A stretch of 64,000 nt of DNA from Macrophomina tecta (Eukaryota; Ascomycota; Dothideomycetes; Botryosphaeriales; Botryosphaeriaceae): contig JAKSGN010000042.1 of NCBI GenBank assembly GCA_024180945.1, positions 186,001 through 250,000 of the forward strand. The letters run 5' to 3'. Shown here one piece after another: positions 52,502-62,416 of the stretch; the first letter of the stretch is position 1, and the number at the start of each line of letters is the position of its first letter. Both the position numbers and the translations under genes were made by a program. A model generated the notes under the pieces. The model searched no databases. It saw only the letters and a program-made list of their open reading frames with translations, and was not told the DNA's origin.

Positions 52502-55319
52502 CAGTGTGAAAAATGGACGGATGGATCGGCCGATCCAGATCCAAAACGCCACTTGGACGGATTTGGACTGATTGCTGGATCTAATCCATTTTAATCCATG
52601 GGGGCGCTTAAGCTTAAGCCACTGAAAATCTAATTAAAATTGTGAGTGTCTATCTAAAGTTTGACTCTAATCATATAAAATTACTATCTTCCTGATATCA
52701 ATAATCTTTGCCTTATCCCAAGAGTGTAAACACTGAGCAGCTTATATTGTGCTCTACTCAAGATGATTGCGGCGCTTCGTTATCATAAGGCCAAGCCTGC
52801 TGAACACTCGCTCAGGCTCATCGCTCATCGCCGGAATTAAGAGCATGTCGAAAGCCATTTATGCAAGATAAGGATACTCGGTGGCTCCAATAGTACGCCA
52901 CCAATACAGTAGATTTTCGGTATCAACTTGCGCTTGGTTATTATAACGGTCGAACTCATCTATAGCAACTACCTTGCGAGATTGGCTTCGAGCTTTAGCC
53001 AAACCCCTCATGCGGTATGCCTCCATCGTATTCAGTTCTCGCTCAGTCTTCTTCAGCGGTGAGATAGCCTCTAAGACTAGTTGTTGCTTATAGGCAGAGT
53101 TCCACAGTAATTTAACTGCTCTTTTTCCGGTAGTAATCCAGGACTTGTTGTTTGCCCATTAAGACTCGATGAACTTCCAGGTATAGCCAGGATATAGCAC
53201 AGTTGCTGCCAGGTATGCAGGTGAGTCACCGAGCTTTACATAGTACTCCTCGGCCTTGTCAAGCGCAAGCTTGATCTGGGTGGCGAAATGCTATTGTTCT
53301 TTAGATGTAGCTGGCGGGGCATGCTTGTAGCGTTCGTACGCGGCCGTGAACTCCTTAACGATATATTCGAGGTTCATCTGAACATTACTGAGTCCACAGG
53401 ATTTGCCGTCACCTAGCTAGCCTTGGAGATCCATTGTAGCACTCCAGCATGGCTCGAGCAGTTTTGCGTACTGTGTCAAGATATCCCAGTCTTCTGCCTC
53501 GAGCGTATCTCTTAGGATAGTATTCTGCGCAGCATCTTTATCTTTAGCCTAGCGTCCTCTAGTCTTCTCCTTTCCAGCCCGTTCTCGCTCAGATGCAATA
53601 AATTCCTCAAAAGAAGCTCGGAGCTTCAGAAGTATCAGAATCTCATCGTATACGCTATTCCAGCGAGTGTCGTTGCTTCGGTAAAGCTCGCGCGTCTTGA
53701 TTGTATGCCATTCATTTGGATCCACGATGGTTTTAAAGTACTTAAGTTAAGCAGTATGCCACCGGTTTCGCCTCTAAGGACTTGCGTACGTCCAGACGAT
53801 AAGATTATAAGCCCTACCAACCGGTCCAGTTCTTCTCCACTACCTCAATTCTTCCTTCAAGTTCGCCGATACTAAGTCGTCGAGCTCAAAGAGATTCTCG
53901 TCAAAGCCGAACAAGAGATGGCGAGCGATCAGATTAATAATATAGCCTGCGCAGCGCAGGCGACGCTCATTCGGATCAAAATCGAACTCATCTACAATAA
54001 ACTGCATCGCCGTATCGTTATTCGGAGCGTTGTCTAAAACGAAGAAGCCTAGCTTGTCTTAGATGCCGAAATCTTTAATCACCCGGATAACCTGCTCTGC
54101 AACCTCCCCACCTACATGGGAGTCAGATTACTCAGGTGTCGCCAGAAGGATAGATTAGGATTCAAGCTTTATATTAATAAAGTAAGCAACGATGCCGTTT
54201 AGGGAGATATAATTGCCGGATGTCCAGAGGTCAAACGAGATATAAATCTTGCTAACAGCATTCTACAGCTCTTTTCTAACCACTGCCTTATAAAGTCCAT
54301 ATCCTTTCAGAATCCAGTGCCTTACAGTTAGTCCGCAGGGCATTACATCTCTTGCACGCGGTGAGAGATAAGTAACAAACTCGCGGAAAACTTCACTATC
54401 GACTTGCCGAAACGATACGTTATCGTAAACAATCCACCGAATAAGAAGCTTCTAAAAAGTACCCTCATCGAACGCCAGTGCCAACTTATTCAGGATTGCT
54501 TGCTCACGAGGCTCATCAGCATTTAAGCCTGCTGGTACTAACGTATCCTTCCGCTCGAACGGTACAATCTCCTTCTCTTCATTAAAGGTTTCGCCATGAA
54601 CTTGGCGGATATATTTTATTACATTCGCACTTCCACGCTCAATATTATAGTAGTGCCTAGGACGTACACCTTCAGCATTATAGCAGCGAAGACATAACCA
54701 CCAACGATTCGAAGATTTGGAATCTTCAGTCGGTACACCAACTTTCCAGATGCCCGAGCTAAGCTTGCCTGTGAGCTGTGTAATAGGAATACTAAACCCA
54801 GGTAGTCGCCCCCAGTCGACCGAGTCGTAGTTGAACCGGGATTTTTCAAATAGAGTAGCCTCGCCGGCTCGCGCTTTATTACTCCATTCTAAATCGAATG
54901 TGAGCTCGTCCGTAGGAGTCAATATATTAGAGGCAATACAGGAAGTACTAGCGAGTAATAGGGATGACGGTGCCACCGATTGTGTAGATAGAGGCGCCAT
55001 TGTAGGGGGTTAATAATTATACAATTCTAAAGCTTCTCTTATAGTAGAATACCACTGACAATTATCGTTAGATGGAGGTGTAAAGCTTATTAATATTAAG
55101 GAGAAGATACGAAATCCGAATCGTTATAAAGGCGTAAAGCTTTGACAGCTTCATTCAGGGGAATCGCTAAATGAGGATGTAGATAGCGATGGCTTGCGCC
55201 ACAATACCCCAGTGGATCAGAATGGACGGATTATCCAATCCACGCTAGATCCGGATCAACGCCACTTTGGACGGATTCGGACGGATCGGTGTTTTCCGAT
55301 CCGTCCATTTTTCACACTG
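52502..55319 (-). mobile_element. hAT-F transposon (both TIRs, no TSD)
   Basis: A 2818-bp element with 20-bp TIRs CAGTGTGAAAAATGGACGGA at both ends and further inner copies of GGACGGAT. The 8-bp flanks differ (GTAGTAGT and CTCCAGGA). The left neighbour is the microsatellite and peptidase relic; the right neighbour is a chromovirus pol beginning in mid-RT. The transposase is heavily damaged. Confidence 0.9.
52790..55000 (-). pseudogene. hAT-F transposase with at least 13 RIP-type stops
   Basis: From the ATG at 55000 the frame shows a BED-type finger (WWLCLRCYNAE, HYYNIERGSANVIKYIRQVH), KIYISFDLWTSGNYISLNG, FFVLDNAPNNDT, RRLRCAGYIINLIARHLLFG, SNDTRWNSVYD and the dimerisation domain near 52800-52900 (IPAMSDEPERVFSRLG). 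It stays in one frame throughout but carries at least 13 stops, all TAG or TAA, as expected from CAG, CAA or TGG codons after C-to-T change at CpA on one strand or the other. Few or no frameshifts were seen, so point mutation rather than indel decay killed it. Confidence 0.85.
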
Positions 55320-55322
55320 CTC

Positions 55323-57905
55323 CAGGACAAGTTAGGGAATGCAAAGTACTTCACGAAACTGGACCTCAGGGACGGTTATCACCTGGTTAGAATCAAGGAA
55401 GGGGAAGAATGGAAGACAGCCTTCAGAACGAGGCTAGGACTCTACGAGTACACGGTAATGCCATTCGGGCTTACCAACGCGCCAGCAACATTCCAGTCGC
55501 TCGTCAACGACACGCTGCGCGAATACTTGGATATCTTCTGCATGGCTTACCTCGACGACATCCTCATCTTTTCAGAAACCCTTGAGGAACACAAGAAGCA
55601 TGTCAGAAAGGTCCTAGAAACACTTCAAGCAAAGAATCTCACTATTGCACCGGACAAGTGCTTCTGGCATACCCAGAAAGTGGAATTCTTAGGCTTCATC
55701 ATCACCCCCGGACATGTCGGTATGGACGACTCGAAACTGGATTCCATCAGAGAATGGCCAGTACCGAAGACGATCAAGGAAGTACAGTCCTTCCTTGGAT
55801 TCGCGAACTTCTATAGGAAGTTCATCTGGAACTACTCAAAGGTCACGGAACCTTTAACGCGACTCACTCAGAAGGAGCATGGCTTCCAATGGGGAGACGA
55901 TCAGCAGCAAGCCTTCGATTCGCTGAAACGGATGTTTTGCGAAGCACCCGTCTTAGGGATATACGATCCCGACAAACCGATCGAAGTAGAAACTGATGCG
56001 TCAGGATTCGCCCTAGGAGCATGTCTCAGCCAGCCTGACGATGAAGGCAGATGGCATCCGATCGCGTTCTACTCAAGAAAGTTCACCCCAGCAGAGCTCA
56101 ACTACGACACTCATGACAAGGAGCTCTTGGCCATCGTCTCAGCATTCAAGCACTGGAGACATTACCTGGAAGGAGCCGACCAACAGGTGATAGTGCATTG
56201 TGACCATCAGAATCTCACACGCTTCACCACGACCAAGGAGCTGAACCGACGACAGGTTCGCTGGTCACAAGAATTGGCATTCTACAACTTCAAGATCACG
56301 CACAGAAAAGGTGTAGATAACGCCGCCGCTGACGCGCTCAGCAGAAGGGTAGACTACATGGAAGGAAGAATCGAGCCGCAACCTGCAGTATTGCAGTGGA
56401 CAAGCGATGGATCGCTCACCCTTGCCAGACAGTCTTTCCCAATGCTTCGCATCGAGTCAAACCCGTGGCATCAGAAGATCCGAGAAGCATACGCTCAGGA
56501 CTCCTTCGCGCAGGAACTTTTAGCGCTTGAAGACGACCCGCGTGTTGCTCGAGATAGGGAAGGAACGCTTCTCTTCAAAGGATTAATCTATGTCCCGACA
56601 AGACTGCGAGAAGCACTCGTCAAGGACATGCACGTAGCACCCGCGCATGGACATCAGGGCATCGACAGAACGACCGAGAGGATCACGCAAAACTTCTACT
56701 TTCCGGGATTACGAAAAACGGTTCAGCGTATAGTTTCGCAATGCGACCTTTGCATCCGAAGCAAAGCCGCAACACACGCTCCGTACGGACATTTACAACC
56801 CCTGGAAGTACCAGAACGACCATGGCAATGGGTCACGCTAGATTTCATCACAAAGCTACCAAGGTCTAGAGATCCGCTCACAGGAGTCAAATTCGACTCG
56901 ATCCTAGTCTTCGTCGACAGACTCACGAAGTACGCCTACTTCTTGCCCTACCTCGAGGCATCAAATGCAGAACAGCTAGCCCACACGTTTCTCCGATACA
57001 TCTTCGCGGATCACGGAATGCCGGAAGTATTGGTCTCGGACAGGGACAAGCTGATGAGATCGGAATTTTGGCAAACGCTTATGCGCCAGCTTGGAGCAAA
57101 GAACAAACTCTCTACAACGGCACACGCGCAAACCGACGGCCAGACGGAACGGATGAACCGGACTCTCGAACAGTATCTTCGCTGTTACATCAACTACCCA
57201 CAGGATGACTGGGCCACATGGCTACCCATGGCACAATTCTCCTATAACAGCGCCAAACAAGAGTCAACCAACGTATCCCCGTTCTTCGCCAACTATGGGT
57301 TCGAACCAGACGCGTATAGAGAAGCCATCCCAAGCAGGAAACTGGCTCAGAAAGGCGTTCTCAAAGCCGAACAGCTAAGAGGATTGCACAAAGCCATCAG
57401 TCTCGACCTCGAATACGTACGAATTATGATGTCAAAATACTACAACAGACGACACCAGGCGGCACCGAACCTTAAAAGGGGGGATAAAGTGTACCTCCTC
57501 ACGAAAAACATCAAATCAAAACGACCGAGCGACAAATTGGATTTCAAGAAAATCGGTCCATTCGAAATTGCAAAAAAACTCGGAGAAGTCACGTATCGAC
57601 TCAAAATACCAAACTCACGGATGAATTCCACCTTTCACGTGGCAATGCTCGAGCCAGCACCAGAAAACGCCACCATCCCAGAAACACAGGAAGAAATTGT
57701 ACCAGAAAACCCTGACGCCGAAGAAGACCAGTACCCAGTCGAGAAGATCCTAGACTGCAAGCGGTTCGGTCGTCAGCTCAAATATCTCGTCAAATGGGAA
57801 GGATACGGGGACGAAGACAACCAGTGGGTGCCAAAGGACGACATACACCCAGACCTGGTCACAGAATTCCATCGCCAAAATCCTGACCTCCCACGGAGAC
57901 GAGGT
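55323..57905 (+). CDS. Ty3/Gypsy pol: RT, RNase H, integrase, chromodomain (N-terminal part missing)
   Basis: In order: RT from LQDKLGNAKYFTKLDLRDGY with the active-site box AYLDDILIF; RNase H (VETDASGFALGACLSQ, THDKELLAI, HCDHQNLTRF); integrase zinc site (HGHQGIDRTTERI to CDLCIRSK) and DDE triad (VTLDFITKLP, VLVSDRDKLM, HAQTDGQTERMNRTLEQY); GDKVYLL; and a chromodomain (YPVEKILDCKRFGRQLKYLV, KWEGYGDEDNQWVP; about 57733-57895), which guides integration to modified histones in this clade. No stops or frameshifts were found. The open frame extends both ways beyond pol: about 43 upstream codons come from the hAT-F TIR, and downstream it stays open to 58913 across the antisense gene and into the LTR. 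Confidence 0.93.
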
Positions 57906-58684
57906 CGTCCCCGAATGAGAACGACGGAAAACCTTCAAGAACCAGCGGATCCGTCGCAAACTGAGACAAACGAGCAAGATTCACAGGCTCGGGAGAACGC
58001 GGAGACCTCGCATCCGGCGCAGGTTCCCCGGCAGAACCGGCACGATCAGCCGGCGGCGCAACAGACCCCACCGTCGCGTGACGTGGCCGTTTTGACGCGG
58101 ACGGACCCTCAGAACCTTCAGGGTCAGAATCGTCCCCCTCATCCGCCGCCAACGCAGCCAGAAGCTCCTCCGCCTCACGACGATCATGCTCGCTCAGCGC
58201 ATCCAGGCTACCCGACTCAGAAAGAAGAGCCTTGTAACCACGCTCTTCCAACAATCGCTGATTCTTGCGCAACCGCTCCAACCGGGCAGCGGCAGTACCT
58301 AACTCTTTCTGCTGATGGCTCAACGCCTCTTGCAAACGATTTAGCTCGGCCAGGGAAGCAAGAAACTTCTCGTGTGCCTCGGCCTCTTTGGCTTTCAACT
58401 TCTCTTGCTCCCGCCGAAGACTCAAGGCTAGCGGCAATTAGCAAAAAATCCGACCGACAAAACAAAAGGAACGCACCCCCGGAAAGCGACATCTTCTTCG
58501 CATCACACATCGTTGCACCCTTCGCAATACACGCCCCGCAACGATCACAGTTCGGAGCGACCTTGCAAACCGTACCGTTCAACTCACAATCGAAACAAGG
58601 ACGCGATGAAGGCAAGGGAACCGACTCCACCAAGGCTGCTAAACGATGGCGCTCCTTAGTCGTATCCCGTTTCCGTTTGGACAT
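57859..58684 (-). CDS. antisense spliced gene inside the chromovirus: Cys-rich plus coiled-coil protein
   Basis: I do not recognise the family. Exon 1 (58684-58477) starts MSKRKRDTTKERHRLAAL and holds seven Cys in CFDCELNGTVCK, NCDRCGACIAKGATMC (residues 30-60), a likely zinc site. A 49-bp intron (58428-58476) has a GTGCGT donor, a TGCTAAT branch-like motif and CTAG acceptor and joins the exons in phase. Exon 2 (58427-57859) gives a long coiled coil (residues about 72-145; SLRREQEKLKAKEAEAHEKF, LERLRKNQRLLEERGYKAL), an acidic patch (DEGDDSDPEG), a KRPR basic patch, and a hydrophobic-acidic tail ending FGDGIL. The total is 258 residues. Its 3' end overlaps pol just after the chromodomain. It could be an element-encoded DNA- or RNA-binding accessory protein. 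Confidence 0.7.
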
Positions 58685-58782
58685 GGTGGACTTACGGAAA
58701 GAAAGCAATCCCAGAAGAAAACGCAGGGAAATAGGCAACACGGATGAATCTTCGGGCCGAAGATCCTTAAGGGGGGGGATAG

Positions 58783-59224
58783 TGTTACGGCGCAGCCTGC
58801 ACAGGGTGATGAAGGTAGGAACAGCCCCGCCGAAGGCGAGCAGAACCGAAGAGATGTGGGTCAGGGATCACGTGACTCCCGCGATCAGTCGGACCCACTC
58901 GCCCAGAAATTGAGCAGGTCAACCCAACCGCTCAGTAGGACGGTCGCGATCAGTCACTGAGCGCAACACCTTCACTGAGCGTACAGATTGTATGCATTTT
59001 CTACTTGTATATAAACCACACTCCTTAGATAGCTTTGACCTTCGTGGTCAACTTCAATAACAATTCGCACATTGTTAGTAACACGGCCTTCGCACGCAGT
59101 GCTCAGTCTCATCACGTGTTCGACTTGCTCTCACCCTCTTCTTGTACCCACTCAAGGAATCCTTCGACAGGTTTTCTCCCTCTTTGGTGTTTGGATCCTT
59201 AGAGGCAGAGGCCCGCTCGTTACA
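58783..59224 (+). mobile_element. 3' LTR of the chromovirus
   Basis: The 442-bp LTR starts TGTTACGGCGCAGCCT after the polypurine tract and ends CGTTACA. Promoter-like TATATAAACCACACTCC and an initiator region (CCTTCGTGGTCAACTTC) follow in the U3/R part. It is very similar to the solo LTR at 23121-23566, with small length differences in the first 200 bp. It ends inside a BTB gene. Confidence 0.92.
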
Positions 59225-59800
59225 GGGGTAGTCTCATAGACGGCCCTGACAGCCGCTGGGAACAGCGGGAACGTGTGGTTGGCTTCTCAAAGTTCTGGAT
59301 GGCAAGTTTCTTGAGGCCGGGGATATCGTAGATTTCGCCAAGGGCGTACACATGCACGTGAAAGATCATACGGTCTTCAGGGCTGCCCGAGGGCCTGCAG
59401 GTGTAGGCGAAGGTGTAGCAGAACTCAAGCATGGCGCGCACCGTATCCGGCTCATCGTGGTGTAGCTCGATGACGCCAGAGAGGGCTTCCTGTGAAGAGA
59501 GATAAGGTGGGTTGTTCCGACCATCTTTTCACTTCTCCTCGTACATGATATGTACCTTGAAGCCGGTCCTCGGGTTGCAGGCGCGCCGAAAGAATTCGGA
59601 TTGGCTGTATAGCACCACTCGGTGAACTTTATTCTCGTCGCCATTGTTGCAGCGTATTACGAAATCAGAGTATTCACCGGACTTCCAGACACTTCCAATG
59701 GTCAGGAATGCGCCGTATGGAAAGCCGATGAAAATCAGCCGTACTTGATTAAGTTGCCTTTGGTTCGCACTATTGGGTCATCATCATGGGCGGAGGCCAT
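59225..59800 (-). pseudogene. BTB/POZ domain gene, 3'-truncated by the LTR
   Basis: Three exons: 59800-59745 (MASAHDDDPIVRTKGNLI), 59691-59556 and 59489 onward, with GT-AG introns of 53 and 66 bp that splice in phase. The BTB fold is clear: VWKSGEYSDFVIRCNNGDEN, KVHRVVLYSQSEFFRRACNP, GVIELHHDEPDTVRAMLEFC, FHVHVYALGEIYDIPGLKKL. BTB proteins often serve as dimerising adapters. After KLAIQNFEKPT a 1-nt loss puts the expected FPAAVRAVYETTP segment out of frame, and at 59225 the gene abuts the LTR, so its 3' end is gone. Confidence 0.8.
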
Positions 59801-60135
59801 TGCTAGAGGGCGGACGACTGAGCGGTGAGCGAATATGTATGGAGCGCAGTGATGACGACGAACAGATGAGAAATATGTATAGCAGCAAATTAAGAAGTAG
59901 AGGTGGGTTTGGGGACGGATTCCCCGCTTCGCCAGAAATGGAAAAGCGTGGTTCCATATCGATCCTTGCTCCACCTGAAGGCTCATAGAAAAGGATGCTA
60001 AAACGTCCAACGGGAACCGAACGTCCCGACTACCGCGCATCCACCGAGGGAATCCATCGTCTGAAAGATCTTCCAGCTCAGCCGCACCGGGCGAACTGTC
60101 GAAGGAAACGCCGCTAGACGATATAGCGGTACTCA
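59801..60135. other. no gene; upstream region of the BTB gene
   Basis: Presumed BTB promoter and flank; nothing else was recognised. Confidence 0.4.
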
Positions 60136-61140
60136 GTGCAATGGTGGGACAACAAAATTCTCACGGAGCCATGCGCGAGGAGCGAAGACGAGATCAAAAC
60201 GGCTAACGAACGCACTCGCAATGTCTGCAGCATGGCAGGCGAAGATGGACGACTGCATCACGAGGATGGAAAAGCATACTACCGTGTTTGTGGAGGCAAC
60301 GCGGAGGAATCTAAGCTTACAAGTCGCAGATCAACGCTACCTACGCCAGCGTCCTCAAAGCGACGCCGCCAACTCCTAGTAGCACTAGCCCGTCGCCTCT
60401 ACTCGTATACACCGCGATCCAATCCGTCTCAGTTTCGCCGTCTCTACCCGCGATTGAACTGCATCTGACCAATGTTGATATTGATACCTCTGGGTCAGGA
60501 GACATACGTGCGCGGTTCCAAATGGCATTGGAGAACCAGGAAGCAACGAAGGATACCAAGTGCTGCGGGATCACAATGAATGCCAACTAGCCGGCCAGGG
60601 TGCGGAAGCTTTTCCGGTCCAAGGAAGACGAGGACAAGGTACGGGCCAACGTCAGCTGGCTGGACACAACATTCCGGGGAGCAGAATCAGAGGTCGGCAG
60701 TGGTACCCGGTGAATATAGACGACGTCAGTGACAAGGGCACGACACTGCGGCTAGATGCTAGCAAGATCATAAGCGAGGAGAATGAGGTGGAGGTCGTCC
60801 AGGTCCGGTCGCTAAGCAAGCCAAGCGGGCGGCTGTATGGATCTGCCACGGAAGAGCGACGCAAACGCGATTCGTGCGTGTAGTGTGATTGACATCGACG
60901 GAGAAGCGGCTTACACTAACGACTTCGAGTACCGGCCTCGCTTAAGACGCTGCTTTAGATGTCAGAGTTACGAGCATCAGGCGATTCCGATGCAGAGGCG
61001 AAGAAGTGGGTGTGAAGTGTGGGCCACGGCCACAGACAGTTGTTCAAGTCTGGCGAAGTGCGCTGCCTGCGGCGGTCCCCCTAGCCGACGACCGAGGCTG
61101 TCCAACATACTAAAAGCTTTGGAGATGACCAGCAGGCATG
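60136..61140 (+). pseudogene. Tad1-type LINE ORF1 relic
   Basis: The frame at 60560-60883 has the ORF1 segment RQWYPVNIDDVSDKGTTLRL, followed by VVQVRSLSKPSGRLYGS. After a frame change near 60870 it continues HLPRKSDANAIRACSVIDID and a degraded knuckle region (CFRCQSYEHQAIPMQRRRSG, CAACGGPPS). The N-terminal part (60136-60560) is Ser/Pro-rich and out of frame with stops. This is a different LINE family from the ones at 6668 and 43470. No ORF2 follows. Confidence 0.7.
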
Positions 61141-61478
61141 GCTAAGGATGATATGAGGACATGGAGATGATCAGGCCCTGTATGGGTGGCCTCCCGATGC
61201 TTGTTGGCCCGCCATTACAAGGACAGGCAACGCTCAGGAAGAGACTCTTGATGGAAACCGGAAGGCACAATGGTCGAAAAAACAGGGCAGAGCGGGTTCG
61301 AGAATTTACGAACAGGTGGTTATACCTTCCTTTCTCCTTCTTTTATTTCTTGTTAAACGCCGCTACTATTATATATCAAGCCTGTGGGGTTTTGGATGAA
61401 GCGGGAACCTCATTTCAGTGTAAACTGTAGCGTTTCTTTTCCCTATAACCCACGGGAGCTGACGAGTGTATTCATCAT

Positions 61479-61512
<34 letters not shown>

Positions 61513-61515
61513 CTG
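61141..61515 (+). mobile_element. LINE 3' end with (TCA)n tail
   Basis: Directly after the ORF1 relic comes a non-coding stretch that matches, in pieces, the fragment at 18760-19160, then a terminal (ATC/TCA)n run at about 61473-61513. Tad-type LINEs commonly end in short tandem repeats. ORF2 is absent between the ORF1 relic and this end, so the copy is internally deleted or ORF1-only. Confidence 0.65.
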
Positions 61516-61597
61516 ACATGCTTGCGAAGGTAACGCCATGGATCGAACAGGTATTCCGACCAAAAATCTTGTATCAATTGTGAGACTGCTTATATTT

Positions 61598-62416
61598 TCA
61601 GACTGCTTCATTTCCATTCGAATCAGATCCACCATCTCCAGTGAGGTCTACAGGGTATTCTAGAGATGCGCCCACCTGCATTTTCCTTCTCTTCCTGTCC
61701 TGATCAGAGCCCGATGTCTCTGACTGTCGCTTCCTTGATCGTGTGAGACCACTCCCATTTTCTTCATTACTGTCGCTATTTTCGCACCCAGGGTATGGCG
61801 TCCCTTGCCGCTGACGCTGTACCAAAGAATCGGAGGAGATAGGTCCCCCAGGTAAAACAACTTCCGTGACTCGCTTAGGCTGGTATGGGCTCAGGGATCC
61901 CATGGAACGGTTTGGGTCAGCACGAAGCTCTTCCACATCCGTGTCAGCCTCTGTTTCTGCCCAGTACCCGTTGGGATCGAGCAAAAAGGTGACCACAAGC
62001 TGTTCCGGGAATTTGGCATGCAGCTCGTAGTTACAGCCTGCGTAGTGCCGGTCGGCCAGGTCGCGAAGCTCTAGGAGCATCTGGAGATACTCTGCTGCGC
62101 GAGGGAGTTGATCTCTGAAGAACTCATGCTGCCCATCTCCGATCCTAACTTTCCTCGATTTGTAACCCGTCCAGAACGTTGGAAAACATTTGATAGGCAC
62201 AATAATGGTGCGGAGCTCACAGTCGGCGGACGGATTGATCTCGATTAAAGTTGTCTGAGTGTTGCTTTCGAAGAATGAAGTGCGGAAGTGGCTGCCGAAA
62301 TCTGCTTCTTCGTAAGTGCATACCCAAGCAACGCTTGATCTCCAAATACATACTACCTGCTTGGTACTTCCTCGTATGCGTCTCAGCTCCAGGCGCCTCC
62401 TTCCTTTCATCTTGAC
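61598..62416 (-). pseudogene. unrecognised host gene, 5' end replaced by hAT-A
   Basis: About 272 codons are open up to the hAT-A TIR. I do not recognise the family. The N-terminal 140 residues look folded (KQVVCIWRSSVAWVCTYEEA, CELRTIIVPIKCFPTFWTGY, YLQMLLELRDLADRHYAGCN). The C-terminal 100 are disordered, with a nuclear-type basic cluster (RSRKRQSETSGSDQDRKRRK). The first in-frame ATG at 62428 is made by the transposon end itself, and the natural start lies on the other side of the insertion, outside the window. It is probably a nuclear protein. Confidence 0.55.

Larger units (their letters stand above)
55320..59224 (+). mobile_element. Ty3/Gypsy chromovirus, 5'-truncated
   Basis: The element lacks its 5' LTR, primer-binding site, gag, protease and the first part of RT; it begins at the hAT-F TIR. 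From there pol is intact through integrase and chromodomain. A polypurine tract (AAGGGGGGGGATAG, about 58769-58782) immediately precedes the 3' LTR. A spliced gene on the opposite strand lies between the chromodomain and the polypurine tract. Confidence 0.92.

Noticed and set aside
55194..55322. Start of the long pol ORF at 55194
   Set aside because: These codons come from the hAT-F inverted repeat, not from the retroelement; pol sequence starts at about 55323.
58000..58913. C-terminal extension of the chromovirus pol ORF past the chromodomain
   Set aside because: The 1-kb extension has no domain and runs into the LTR; it is open because the opposite strand carries a real spliced gene.
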